Assembly: GCA_039908525.1 (NCBI GenBank)
Contig: JAMOAY010000026.1
Span: 1-64,000, forward strand
DNA from: Magnetaquicoccus sp039908525
Lineage (GTDB): Bacteria; Pseudomonadota; Magnetococcia; Magnetococcales; Magnetaquicoccaceae
DNA length: 64,000 nt
Direction: 5' to 3'
The notes under the pieces were generated by a model. The model saw only the letters and a list, made by a program, of their open reading frames with translations, was not told the origin of the DNA and made no database searches. A program made the translations under genes and the position numbers. Below, in pieces: positions 52,951 to 62,329 of the stretch. The number at the start of each line of letters is the position of its first letter. Position 1 is the stretch's first letter.

Positions 52951-53876
52951 GAGACACCTTTTCCCGCATTCTCTACGAGGTGGCCAAGACCACGCCGAAG
53001 GTTTTCGTCGTGGTGGCCGACATCTCCCCGGCCGCCAGCATGGCCCCGTTCCGGGCCGATTTTGCCGATCGGTTCATCAATGTCGGGGTCTCCGAACAGA
53101 GCATGATCTCCCTGTGCGCGGGGCTGGCGATGCGCGGTTGCCGGCCGTTTGCCTACAGCATCGCCCCTTTTGCCATTTACCGGCCGTTTGAACATATTCG
53201 GGTGGAGCTTTGCTATCAGAATCTGCCGGTGGTGCTGGTCGGTATCGGCGCCGGGGTTACCTACTCCACTCTCGGCGGCACCCATAATGCGTTCGAGGAT
53301 GTGGCGGTAATGTCGTCGCTGCCCAACATGTCGGTCTTGGCCCCCTGTGACCCCAAAGAGCTGGAAGCGGCGGTCTGGGCCTGCACGCAGTGCAACGGAC
53401 CGGTCTATCTGCGCCTGGGCAAGGCAGGGGAACCGACCCTCACCGAACAGGCCCCGGAGCCCTTCCAGTTCGGCAAGCTGCGCTGCATCAAGAACGGCAG
53501 CGAGCTCTGCATTCTGGGTTACGGGCCGATTCTCTCCCTGGCCTGGGAGGCCGCCCGTCGCCACGAGGCCCAACGGGGGGGATCGGTCGCCATCTACTCC
53601 GCGCATACCCTCAAACCGCTGGACAGCGCCGGCATCACGCAGCTGCTCTCCCGTTTCCGCCGGGTGGTGGTTCTGGAGGAGCACTCCGCCATGCACACCC
53701 TGGGGGGGCAGGTGAAACAGCTGGCCTGGGATGTACAGAGCGGCACCACTCTGGTCACTCTCAGTCTCAAGGATGCGTTCATTCACCTGTACGGTTCCCA
53801 GACTGACCTGCTGCGCGCCCATGGCGTCACGGTGGAAAGCCTGCTCGCCGGCCTGTCGGACGACGGTCACAGATAA
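52947..53876 (+). CDS. Transketolase, C-terminal (pyrimidine-binding and regulatory) subunit
   Basis: A 309-residue partner of the preceding gene. The pyrimidine-binding domain contains RFINVGVSEQSMISLCAGLA (with the catalytic glutamate) and AYSIAPFAIYRPFEHIR; the C-terminal transketolase domain ends in VVVLEEHSAMHTLGGQV. ATG 52947 overlaps the stop of the N-terminal subunit (ATGA), so stoichiometric synthesis is expected. The pair could be a dedicated transketolase for a sugar pathway rather than the main one of central metabolism; no other transketolase is visible in the window. Confidence 0.92.
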   Translation: MRDTFSRILYEVAKTTPKVFVVVADISPAASMAPFRADFADRFINVGVSEQSMISLCAGLAMRGCRPFAYSIAPFAIYRPFEHIRVELCYQNLPVVLVGIGAGVTYSTLGGTHNAFEDVAVMSSLPNMSVLAPCDPKELEAAVWACTQCNGPVYLRLGKAGEPTLTEQAPEPFQFGKLRCIKNGSELCILGYGPILSLAWEAARRHEAQRGGSVAIYSAHTLKPLDSAGITQLLSRFRRVVVLEEHSAMHTLGGQVKQLAWDVQSGTTLVTLSLKDAFIHLYGSQTDLLRAHGVTVESLLAGLSDDGHR

Positions 53877-54062
53877 TGTGGTGGTACCGAAAAATGTCCG
53901 ATTTCAACTGCTGTAAAGAATTGTGTGCACTGCACCTTGACCCGGCCAGTCGGGTGTGTGTAGCATCCCTGCGTGGCATGGCCGGTGACGCGGAAAGTGG
54001 GGTGCAGGGCCCTGCGTCTTGATTTTTTTGCCCGAAGGGCATGTTCTATTGGGGGGTGGGCT

Positions 54063-55322
54063 GTGCTCGCTATCGGAGAATTTTACCGCAGGGATCGGTG
54101 CCATGTGTGCCAAAGTGGCAACCTGCGCGAGTTTGCAGATTTCGGGTTGATGCCGCTTGCCGGGGACTTCCAACCCTGCCATGCGATTTCCGAATGCAAA
54201 GTTTATCCTCTCAAGATGGCCGTATGTCTCGACTGCAGCCTGGTTCAGGTGCTGAATGTCGTGCCTATGGAGGTTTTGTTTTCTGATTATCGTTACCTGT
54301 CATCCATAACACATACGCTTATCAAGCACTTTGCAGATTATGCCGAATATCTGAAAAGTCATCTCTTGTCTGGCGAAAATCCTCTGGTTGTTGAGTTTGG
54401 CTGCAACGATGGTGTGCTCCTCTCTCCCTTGAAAGGATTGGGTGTGCGCTGCGTGGGTGTGGACGCTGCCCCGAATGTTGTCAAGATTGCGCGGGACAGA
54501 GGGCTGGAGGTCTACGAGGGATATTTTGGCGGATCTCTTGCCCAAGAGATCGTCGGCGCCCACGGGTTGGCCGATGTCATTACGGCAAGCAACGTGTTCG
54601 CTCATACCGATGATCTGGAAGAGATCATGAAGGGAGTGGATCTCCTGCTGGGTGATGACGGTGTGTTTATTGTCGAGGTCCATTATGTCGTAGGTTTGAT
54701 AAGCGGCTTTCAGTTTGACTCGGTCTACCACGAGCATTTGCTGTATTACTCCCTGACATCCATCAGCAATCTTTTTGCCAGATATGGTATGCGCTCTTTC
54801 GATGTTCATGAGTTGCGCATGCATGGCGGTGCCATTCGTGTGTTCGCCTGCAGAAATGCCTCGCACAAATGGCCGCAGTCAGACTCCGTGACGACCATGC
54901 TGTTGCACGAGAGGGATATGGGGGTGCATACGTTTGATTATTATTCCGGGTTTGGCAAGAAGATGGCGGTGTATCGATCCACCCTCCACGATCTGCTTGT
55001 CAGCAAAAAACGTGCGGGGTGTACCATATCCGCCTACGGAGCCTCGGGTCGAGGGACTATTCTCCTTAATTATTGCGGTCTTGACTCGTCCCTGATAGAC
55101 TACGTGGTGGACGAATCGCCCTCGCGGATCGGTCGGTGTGTTCCGGGTGTCGATATACCGATTCGTGACCGCTCCTATTTTCATGCTCATTCTACGGATA
55201 TTTGCCTGATCACAGCCTGGAACTACCAGGACGAGGTGATTGCGAAAGAGCAGGGTTATATCGATCGGGGCGGCGAGTTTATCATTCCTCTGCCGGACAT
55301 CAAGCATCTGAGACGGTCGTGA
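54063..55322 (+). CDS. SAM-dependent C-methyltransferase with zinc-binding N-terminus
   Basis: A 419-residue enzyme of the NovU/TylC3-type sugar C-methyltransferase family. The N-terminus has the CHVCQSG and CLDCSL cysteine pairs of the zinc domain, the central SAM fold starts VVEFGCNDGVLLSPLKGLG and GVDAAPNVVKIA, and the C-terminal domain has GFGKKMAVYRSTL and ISAYGASGRGTILL. I prefer GTG 54063 (the mature family start) over an in-frame ATG 90 bp upstream. It may add a methyl group to a nucleotide-linked deoxy-sugar for surface glycan. Its GC content looks lower than the conserved genes before it. Followed by a sugar reductase gene. Confidence 0.82.
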   Translation: MLAIGEFYRRDRCHVCQSGNLREFADFGLMPLAGDFQPCHAISECKVYPLKMAVCLDCSLVQVLNVVPMEVLFSDYRYLSSITHTLIKHFADYAEYLKSHLLSGENPLVVEFGCNDGVLLSPLKGLGVRCVGVDAAPNVVKIARDRGLEVYEGYFGGSLAQEIVGAHGLADVITASNVFAHTDDLEEIMKGVDLLLGDDGVFIVEVHYVVGLISGFQFDSVYHEHLLYYSLTSISNLFARYGMRSFDVHELRMHGGAIRVFACRNASHKWPQSDSVTTMLLHERDMGVHTFDYYSGFGKKMAVYRSTLHDLLVSKKRAGCTISAYGASGRGTILLNYCGLDSSLIDYVVDESPSRIGRCVPGVDIPIRDRSYFHAHSTDICLITAWNYQDEVIAKEQGYIDRGGEFIIPLPDIKHLRRS

Positions 55323-55386
55323 TCCGCTGCCGTGTGGCAGGCCTTGCGTGCATGCAGGAGGTTTGTCTTTTGTTGGGTGGGGTGTT

Positions 55387-56253
55387 GTGGACAAGGTTTT
55401 GATTGTGGGTGCCAGTGGGCTCTTGGGAAGCAGTTTGTCCCCTTATTGTACAGAGAGAGGGGTGCGGGTTGTCCGCGGCGGGTTCACGGCACCGGAGGCA
55501 GACATCCGCTTTGATGTGAGAGATTTTGCTCAGACATATGCCGTGTTGGAAGAGGTGCAGCCGGATCTCATTGTCAACCTGACCGCACTGACCGATGTTG
55601 ACTTGTGTGAAGCGCAGCCCCATGAAGCCTACCTGGGTAATGTGCGGTGCGTTGAGAGTCTGTGTCGGTGGATGGCTGCAAACGGGCGGAAGTGTTTTTT
55701 GATCCATATTTCCACGGACACGGTATACGATGGTGTTGGACCGCATGCCGAGCCGGATATCCGTTTGACCAGTTGTTACGCCTTTTCCAAATATGCCTCT
55801 GAACTTGTTGCGCTGTCGGTCCCCAGCACCATCCTCAGGACGACTTTTTTTGGTCGAACCTTGTCAAACAGACGAAAGAGCCTCAGCGATTGGGTGGTCG
55901 AGAGTTTGACGCACGGGGTTCCCGTCAAGGCGGTTCGGGATGTTTTGTTTTCTCCGTTGTCGATTTCTTCATTGGTCCAGTATATTCATCTGTGCATGAT
56001 GACCCGGGCTGAGGGGGTTTTCAATCTGGGCAGTCATCACGGTTTCTCGAAAGCAGAGTTCATTTTCCGGTTGGCCTCTGTGCTGGATCTCGATACGCGT
56101 TTGATCTCTCTGGCGGATGCCTCTCAGGTCTTCGTCAAGGCCTATCGGTCGAGGGATACGCGCATGGATGTAAAAAAATTTGAGACAACTTTTGGTGTTG
56201 TCTTGCCGTCTTTGGACAGTGAAATCGAGTGGATGAGAGGGCAATACGCATGA
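55387..56253 (+). CDS. dTDP-4-dehydrorhamnose-reductase-like (RmlD-type) NAD(P)-dependent sugar reductase
   Basis: A 288-residue short-chain dehydrogenase of the RmlD substrate-binding family. Rossmann start VLIVGASGLLGSSL, VNLTALTDVDLCEAQP (usual RmlD block), the catalytic Ser/Thr-Tyr-Lys set in HISTDTVYDG and CYAFSKYASE, and the closing segment FNLGSHHGFSKAEF. Reduces a 4-keto nucleotide sugar by analogy with RmlD. Start GTG 55387 chosen because it begins directly at the Rossmann strand. Its stop overlaps the next start (ATGA, 56250). Confidence 0.85.
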   Translation: MDKVLIVGASGLLGSSLSPYCTERGVRVVRGGFTAPEADIRFDVRDFAQTYAVLEEVQPDLIVNLTALTDVDLCEAQPHEAYLGNVRCVESLCRWMAANGRKCFLIHISTDTVYDGVGPHAEPDIRLTSCYAFSKYASELVALSVPSTILRTTFFGRTLSNRRKSLSDWVVESLTHGVPVKAVRDVLFSPLSISSLVQYIHLCMMTRAEGVFNLGSHHGFSKAEFIFRLASVLDLDTRLISLADASQVFVKAYRSRDTRMDVKKFETTFGVVLPSLDSEIEWMRGQYA

Positions 56254-58211
56254 ATCGGCAGGAATTGTTGAATACATTACGTGATGTCGTTTTCAAGATG
56301 CTGGGCAATGGCCTGTCACCCGAACATATTCAGGTGGACCTGATAGCGGCGGGCGTGGGTGAGGAACTGGCAAAGCATCTGCTTCCGGCGCTGGTGATGG
56401 AATACAAAACCAGGGAGCTCAATACGGATATCGAGTTGTCGGAGTTCCTGCAGGTGGCCTTTGCGCCCGAGCATCCCATGAAGAAGGTATTGCATGAGGT
56501 TCTTGAGTATCCGGACAGGTTTGTCTCCGTGGATTCCGATGATGCGCACGCAGGTTTGAACAGATGGTCTGCGCGCCTTCTGTGGTTGTTGTCACACTAC
56601 TTCGCGGCCAATGCAGCCTCCCGTGCCCTGTACGTGACATCCCACATATTGCAGGTCGGGTATATTGAACTGGGTGGTGACGGGGGGAACACACTGGCGT
56701 CGCAAGTGGGCGAACTGGCGACAGCCCTGCCGACCAGCGTGGTGCTGAACGTCGTGCGCTATGGTGCGTCGCAGCCCGCCATGCACGCCTACTCCTGCGG
56801 TGGTGAGAGAACCCGGGCCGATGATGGCACCACCTCCCGCTCCTTTGTCAAGCATGCGGACTATGTGCCGGATCCGACGGTGGGGATAAACCATTTGGGG
56901 GCCATGCTGGTGCGCATCGATGACACGGCTGCAGGGCGTGATGAGCCGTTGCGTGCGCTGATTTCTGCGCAGCCGGTCGTTGCGTATGTTGTTGTGGTCC
57001 GGCACCATGAGACCCCGAAAATCATGTGTGATGCTGTCGTGGCAGAGAATTGGGAAGAGATCAGCCTGGGCGTGGGTCGGATTTCTGTGGATGTGTACAA
57101 GAATAAAATGTGGACCAAACTCATGCAACGCCCCGCTTTTGCGCCCCCCCCTCCAAAGCCTTTCGGGCAATTGAAGGTTGTCACCCCGGTGGATGTGACC
57201 CAGGCGGAGGGTGTTCGGTTGCTGGCCAGTTTTTCTGCCGAAACGTTGTCGGGGCCGGAGTCGAATGAGTACAGGATAGACCGCACGAGTGGCTCCGTTT
57301 CGAAAAAATCCAGTAAGCTCTCGGAGTATGTGTCGGTAGACCGGAATCTTTACGAATATACAGACGTCAATCTGTCCAGTTTCAGCACGATTTGGCGAGG
57401 CAACCATTTTTTCTCTGCGGGTCCGCCGACCACGGAGCCCGCGCTTGTTTCCGAGCCGACAACCCGCCTGGAGGGCACCTATTTTCTCTCGCCGGCCCCG
57501 AACACCTGCTTCAGCCATCTGATCGCTGAGACATTCAAGAAGTTGAATTTTGCCGTCAGGTTCCAGCCGGACATCAAACTGCTCGCCTCCAGCGAGTTGA
57601 TGGCGTCACAGAGGGACTTTTTTCAGTATTTCGGTTTTCCGCCGGAACGGTGTGTGTACAAACATCCGGATGATACGTGGAGCGTGGAGCGTTTGATCTC
57701 CCTGAAAGAGCCGGTGTTGACGTTTGATCGGCTTTCTGCCAGTTATCTGGGCCGCGTGGGCATGGCCCATCGTCGTGCGAATGCGAAGTGGTCCAACAAG
57801 ATCTATGTCTCCCGGAGGGACACCCGTGGCTACCGCAATCTTGTCAATGCAAACGAGATTGAGAAACTTTTCGAACGGTATGGCTTCTCTGTCATCCTGC
57901 TGTCGGAGTTGTCGGCCAGGGAAAAACTGGAGATTTTCTCGTCTGCCGACTATCTGGCCGGTCCGGGGGGAGCCGCCTTCTGGTATATGCCGCTTTCGCA
58001 ACAAGGAATAACGCCGATCATTCTTACGACGAGCTTTTTGTCCCCGCCCGAGTACAAGGCATTCACGGCCATTCAGATGAAGCCCTTGAACGTCATTTAC
58101 GGTATCTGCATGAAAATGTATTCAAGGGCGTGGATGGTTACAAACAGCTCGTTTTATATGCCGCCTGACCTGGTCTCTTTTGCCCTGGATGATATCTTGA
58201 ATGCAAAATAG
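56250..58211 (+). CDS. Glycosyltransferase family 61-like protein (DUF563) with a long unassigned N-terminus
   Basis: A 653-residue protein. The C-terminal 250 residues resemble GT61/DUF563 transferases (YFLSPAPNTCFSHLIAETF, KIYVSRRDTRGYRNLVN, IFSSADYLAGPGGAAFWYMP). The first 390 residues are not recognised: they include a helical start and the segment GERTRADDGTTSRSFVKHAD, and could bind an acceptor or a partner. Starts at ATG 56250, overlapping the previous stop (ATGA). Very likely part of the surface glycan assembly. Confidence 0.72.
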   Translation: MNRQELLNTLRDVVFKMLGNGLSPEHIQVDLIAAGVGEELAKHLLPALVMEYKTRELNTDIELSEFLQVAFAPEHPMKKVLHEVLEYPDRFVSVDSDDAHAGLNRWSARLLWLLSHYFAANAASRALYVTSHILQVGYIELGGDGGNTLASQVGELATALPTSVVLNVVRYGASQPAMHAYSCGGERTRADDGTTSRSFVKHADYVPDPTVGINHLGAMLVRIDDTAAGRDEPLRALISAQPVVAYVVVVRHHETPKIMCDAVVAENWEEISLGVGRISVDVYKNKMWTKLMQRPAFAPPPPKPFGQLKVVTPVDVTQAEGVRLLASFSAETLSGPESNEYRIDRTSGSVSKKSSKLSEYVSVDRNLYEYTDVNLSSFSTIWRGNHFFSAGPPTTEPALVSEPTTRLEGTYFLSPAPNTCFSHLIAETFKKLNFAVRFQPDIKLLASSELMASQRDFFQYFGFPPERCVYKHPDDTWSVERLISLKEPVLTFDRLSASYLGRVGMAHRRANAKWSNKIYVSRRDTRGYRNLVNANEIEKLFERYGFSVILLSELSAREKLEIFSSADYLAGPGGAAFWYMPLSQQGITPIILTTSFLSPPEYKAFTAIQMKPLNVIYGICMKMYSRAWMVTNSSFYMPPDLVSFALDDILNAK

Positions 58212-58252
58212 CACCCCGCATCTTTCCCTTGCAAGCATGACAGGGAGGCTCC

Positions 58253-59863
58253 ATGGAAAAGCTTCTTGAGGCTGTGTTTCGCCTGGATGCAGCCAAAGAT
58301 TTTGTCGGGCTGAAGGATTTTGTCATCAAAGGCCGATACAATGCTGTGCAGATTTTTGTCGCTCTTGAACAACTGCTGCACGGTGTGCGCTTCCAATCCG
58401 AGGCCAGGATACAGTCGGCTTATCTGTTGGCCGTGATTCTCGATCAGGTTGGTGTGCGACATACCAGTGTTTCCCTGGCCCTGAGTGCAGGTGGGTTGCT
58501 CTTTGGCAATGCGGAGGTGAATGCGCGCGGGCTGCAACTGTTGCGGGAGCAAACGAAGATCCCATCGCCCACGGAGCAGCGGGACAACCAGCTCGTTCGC
58601 GCGGTGATGGTGGGGCTTCTGAACCTGATTCTGCCCAAATCGGGCAGCCTGAACAACCCGCTTGTGATAGGGATCATTGAGATTCTCAAAGCGGCCTCCC
58701 CGCCGTTTCGCACCGTCTTTGATTGGCAGGCCCCGGTACCGGAGCTGTCGTTGGAGGAGATGCGTTCGCGCAGACCGGAGACTCCTCTGGTCACCTATCC
58801 GCTGCCCCCGGCTGACGCGCCTCGTCCGCAGCGGCGCGTATTGATTGTTTCAGCGCCGTCGATGACATTATGGATGTTGCGTTATGAGATCGCCATGAAC
58901 AAGTATGGCTGGCAGGCAGAGATATTTACCTGTCCGCGGCCAACAGAGGCGTCCGCAGTGGATATGTGTCGTATTATCAAGGAGATCTGTCGACAAAAGA
59001 GTGTGGATGTTCTGTTCCTGGAAGCTGGGCCATTGGCCGGCATGGGGGGAGCGGATGCCTATACGGAGATGAAGGCTCAACTACGACAGGACAACCCGTC
59101 ACTGAGGGTGTTGGGTCTCGTTTGTGATTCGTTGGGGGACGCAGGGGAACAATCTCTTTTGGAATGGGGCTTTTTTGACGGGTTGCTGTTGCACCACCAT
59201 GATCCACTGGCTCCGCATATGCAGAACAATCCGCATTACAAGGAAAAAATTTTACATGAGTATTTGATCCCTATTCTGGATCAAACGTTTGGCACGACGG
59301 ATCGGCCTCTGGTTCCGAAGATGTTTTTCCGGGGGTCGATCCGGAACCCGCACTGGGCACGGGTGCTCTGGCTGGCCGCTGCGGGTCGTGCAGGTCTTCC
59401 GCTTTCCCAGGAAATCAATCAGTTTCTCGACAGCAATGAGCCTTCCCGTTACGATCCAAGCCCATCTTACAAGCAGTGGCTGTTGGAGGATTATACGACC
59501 TATATGCGGAAGCATACGGAAGCCACCTGTTGTATCAGTCTGGTGATGTTTGGCAACATGGTGAGATACTTAACAACACGTTCCTTCGAGGTGCTCCTGA
59601 GTGGATCGTTGTTGGTCCAGGAATTTACTCCCTTCATGCACCACCATTTCATTCCTGGAGAGCACTATCTGGAGTTTTCCACGATAGCCGAGTTGTCTTC
59701 CATCGTACGGTTCATCACGGAGCGACGGGAAGAGGCCGAGGAGGTGCGTCGTCGCGGCCATGCCTTTGCCCGCGAGCGGTACAATGATGCAAGAATTATC
59801 GGTCAGATTGATCGGTTGTTGTATTTCAACGATTCGGAAAAAACAGTAAATTCTGGCAACTGA
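58253..59863 (+). CDS. Glycosyltransferase-like protein (GT-B / CgeB type C-terminus) with an unassigned N-terminus
   Basis: A 536-residue protein. The C-terminal 150 residues match GT-B group 1_2 (CgeB-like) transferases: TTRSFEVLLSGSLLVQEFTPF, IPGEHYLEF, then RRGHAFARERYNDARIIGQID. A GT-B-like strand region with VLIVSAPSMTLWML and LGLVCDSLGDAG lies at about 195-310. The N-terminal 150 residues are helical and unassigned. GGGAGG precedes the ATG 58253. Probable sugar transfer to a surface glycan; acceptor unknown. Confidence 0.7.
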   Translation: MEKLLEAVFRLDAAKDFVGLKDFVIKGRYNAVQIFVALEQLLHGVRFQSEARIQSAYLLAVILDQVGVRHTSVSLALSAGGLLFGNAEVNARGLQLLREQTKIPSPTEQRDNQLVRAVMVGLLNLILPKSGSLNNPLVIGIIEILKAASPPFRTVFDWQAPVPELSLEEMRSRRPETPLVTYPLPPADAPRPQRRVLIVSAPSMTLWMLRYEIAMNKYGWQAEIFTCPRPTEASAVDMCRIIKEICRQKSVDVLFLEAGPLAGMGGADAYTEMKAQLRQDNPSLRVLGLVCDSLGDAGEQSLLEWGFFDGLLLHHHDPLAPHMQNNPHYKEKILHEYLIPILDQTFGTTDRPLVPKMFFRGSIRNPHWARVLWLAAAGRAGLPLSQEINQFLDSNEPSRYDPSPSYKQWLLEDYTTYMRKHTEATCCISLVMFGNMVRYLTTRSFEVLLSGSLLVQEFTPFMHHHFIPGEHYLEFSTIAELSSIVRFITERREEAEEVRRRGHAFARERYNDARIIGQIDRLLYFNDSEKTVNSGN

Positions 59864-59889
59864 ACCGGACCCGGCAGGGGTGAAACAGT

Positions 59890-60702
59890 GTGGTAACACA
59901 AACCGCGTGGCATCCTTTGATCCATACGCCCGGTGTCGGCAAGGCTTTGGCGCCGTGGTACCATTTCTCCATCGATGATGTCTTTGCGTCGCTCATTGAG
60001 GTGAGCGACGCAAAGATCCCCCTGTTCGCGCACCCGTATTTCGCCATGCTCAAACGACTCCATGGCGAATACGGCCTCACGGTCGGGCTTCACCTGTTCC
60101 ATGAGGGACGGATAGGTGGCAAACTCCGCAGCTTGAGAGATATACGCGATTTGCGAAATGAAATCGAAAATGACGGCGACTGGCTCTTTTTCGGACCACA
60201 TGCGCTCAATTTTGAGACCGCGCCGTACAACCAGACGCCGGCAGATCAGATCGCAAGCTTTGATAAAATCTATGCCGAGATCGACCGTTTTGCCGGACGC
60301 GCTTTTTACGCCCAATGGGTCCGTCTCCATTACTATTCCGAATCCTATGAACTTGCCGATTACTTCGCTGGCAAGGGTGTTGCCGCGCTCTTCTCTACCG
60401 AAAGGCCGGCGGGCAGTCACCGCATGCCTGGGGAAATCAAGGACGGCCTGATCCATACCGGTTCTGCGACCTTCGAACGCATGAATTTCATCCGTACGCA
60501 GTTTCGCGTTGAATCCTTCGCCGATGACTGGTTGGGCAAGGACGACATCAAGAAGCTCTTTGCCGAAGCGCTTGCGACCTATAAATATATTATCTTTTAT
60601 ACCCATGAGTACGAGTTCGTGCGTCAGGATGTCTGCCATAAAACAGAAGATTCTTGCCGGGCACTCAAGGAACTTGGCGTGACACCGCTCCCCCATGCCT
60701 AG
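59890..60702 (+). CDS. Polysaccharide-deacetylase-like protein
   Basis: A 270-residue protein with a NodB-like barrel feel: WYHFSIDDV near residue 24 (Asp pair of the metal site), VGLHLFHEG (His-containing strand) near 65-73 and IIFYTHEYEFV (late His) near 237-247. The start is GTG 59890 with AGGGG upstream. Family assignment is by pattern only, and the classic deacetylase motifs are partly missing, so the activity is uncertain. Sits between the glycosyltransferases and the formyltransferase. Confidence 0.5.
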   Translation: MVTQTAWHPLIHTPGVGKALAPWYHFSIDDVFASLIEVSDAKIPLFAHPYFAMLKRLHGEYGLTVGLHLFHEGRIGGKLRSLRDIRDLRNEIENDGDWLFFGPHALNFETAPYNQTPADQIASFDKIYAEIDRFAGRAFYAQWVRLHYYSESYELADYFAGKGVAALFSTERPAGSHRMPGEIKDGLIHTGSATFERMNFIRTQFRVESFADDWLGKDDIKKLFAEALATYKYIIFYTHEYEFVRQDVCHKTEDSCRALKELGVTPLPHA

Positions 60703-60752
60703 GCACCAAAAATTGAACGGTTCTGTGTGTAGACGATAGAATGGAAAGTCGC

Positions 60753-61652
60753 ATGAAGAGAGTCGCGTTTGTTATCTACAGGCAGTGGGCGTACGAGATC
60801 TTCAAGAGCGTGCTCGCATACGAAAAGGAAAATGCCGGCTTCGAGGTCAGCCTGCTCATCACCTCGCCGAAGGCGGAGTTTGACCTGGAGGAGGCCAAGC
60901 ATTTCAGGAATCTGGCTATTATCGATCACGAGAACGACACGGAGACGATCGATGCGCTTCTTTCGAAAAGCAACGTTGAGGTTGTCTGCTACTACAGCTG
61001 GTCTTGGCTTGTTCGTGAGCCTATCCTGACCAAATACATCTGCCTGTGCCTTCATCCGTCACCTTTGCCGAAATTCCGCGGCGGATCGCCGATCCAGAAC
61101 CAGATCATCGCCGGCGTGCGCGACTCGGCACTCAGCCATTTCCGCATGAAGGCGGGAATCGATGACGGTGACATCCATATGCAGCTCCCGATGTCGCTGG
61201 ATGGTAATGTTGAAGACATTTTCGAACGCATGGGATCCTGCGGAGCGGCCATCTCGAGAAAATTTATCGCCGAGTATGTCATGGGCGAGGCAGTATTCAC
61301 ACCGCAATCAGGCCTTTCGGATAATCCCCCGCTCAAGCGCCGCAAACCGGAGCAGAGTGAAATCAAGCTTGTTGATGCGTCCTTGACAAAATTCATCCAA
61401 ATCAATAATATGGTGCGGTCTCTTCGTGATCCGTATCCGAACGCTTACGTCAGTCTGCCGGCAGGTCGTCTTCTCATCCAGGGAGTTTGTTATCTGCCTG
61501 AGAGGCCCCGTGAAGGAATCATTCTCAACGATGTCCCTCTCTGGAGCATCGGACATCCGGATGGGACGCTCTGTCTTGCACTGGCCGACGGTTACGCGCA
61601 GATTACGGAATGTGCGTTCGCATCCAATGAGAGGAGCATACTCAAGACATGA
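60753..61652 (+). CDS. Formyltransferase-family protein (sugar N-formyltransferase-like)
   Basis: A 299-residue protein related to methionyl-tRNA formyltransferase and sugar N-formyltransferases. Rossmann-like N-terminus with AFVIYRQWAYE, the HPSPLPKFRGGSPIQNQI motif with the catalytic His, and the Asp in DDGDIHMQLPM; the C-terminus is of sugar-formyltransferase type rather than tRNA-binding. ATG 60753 has GGAAAG 6 bp upstream; the ATG at 60741 is an alternative. Adjacent glycan genes point to N-formyl-amino-sugar synthesis. Stop overlaps the SIS gene by ATGA. Confidence 0.78.
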   Translation: MKRVAFVIYRQWAYEIFKSVLAYEKENAGFEVSLLITSPKAEFDLEEAKHFRNLAIIDHENDTETIDALLSKSNVEVVCYYSWSWLVREPILTKYICLCLHPSPLPKFRGGSPIQNQIIAGVRDSALSHFRMKAGIDDGDIHMQLPMSLDGNVEDIFERMGSCGAAISRKFIAEYVMGEAVFTPQSGLSDNPPLKRRKPEQSEIKLVDASLTKFIQINNMVRSLRDPYPNAYVSLPAGRLLIQGVCYLPERPREGIILNDVPLWSIGHPDGTLCLALADGYAQITECAFASNERSILKT

Positions 61653-62248
61653 CCTATGTGGATCAATATATCGGCGAGGCGGTGGCCATTCTGGAACAGA
61701 TGGATCGCGCCCAGATCGAGGCGATCATTCGCCACATGCTGGCCATCCGTGAACGGGGTGGGCGGTTGTTTTTTCTGGGCGTCGGGGGCAGTGCGGCCAA
61801 CTGCACCCACGCCGTCAACGATTTTCGCAAACTGGCCGGGATGGAGGTTTACAGCCCGGTGGACAATGTGGCAGAACTGACGGCCCGCACCAACGACGAG
61901 GGGTGGTCCACGGTGTTTGTCGAATGGTTGCGGGGCAGTCGCCTGGAGCAAAAAGATGGGGTGTTTGTGCTCTCGGTGGGGGGCGGCAACAAGGAAAAAA
62001 ATGTCAGTGCCAACATCGTCCATGCCCTGGAGTATGCCATCCAGCAAAAGGCCACCATTCTGGGTGTCGTGGGTCGGGATGGGGGGTTCACCGCCCAGGT
62101 GGCGGACGCCTGTCTGGTGGTGCCGACCGTGAATCCGGCGACCATTACCCCCCATGCGGAGGGTTTCCAGGGGGTTGTCTGGCATCTGATTGTCTCGGAT
62201 CCCCGCATGATGCGGGTCCGTAACAAATGGGAGTCCCTGGCAGGTTGA
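61649..62248 (+). CDS. SIS-domain sugar isomerase, GmhA-like
   Basis: A 199-residue protein with the GmhA phosphoheptose isomerase pattern: FLGVGGSAANCTHAVNDF (phosphate-binding serine loop), VAELTARTNDEGWSTVFVEWL and LSVGGGNKEKNVS. GmhA converts sedoheptulose 7-phosphate to D-glycero-D-manno-heptose 7-phosphate. ATG 61649 overlaps the previous stop (ATGA). It is followed by the HldE-like gene after 81 bp. Specificity is inferred from family and neighbours. Confidence 0.85.
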   Translation: MTYVDQYIGEAVAILEQMDRAQIEAIIRHMLAIRERGGRLFFLGVGGSAANCTHAVNDFRKLAGMEVYSPVDNVAELTARTNDEGWSTVFVEWLRGSRLEQKDGVFVLSVGGGNKEKNVSANIVHALEYAIQQKATILGVVGRDGGFTAQVADACLVVPTVNPATITPHAEGFQGVVWHLIVSDPRMMRVRNKWESLAG

Positions 62249-62329
62249 GCGGGCCAGGAGAGTGGATCGGGCCTTGGTCATCGTGAGGCCGTGGTGTTGT
62301 GTGAACCGTCAGAACCGGAGGGGTAGCCG

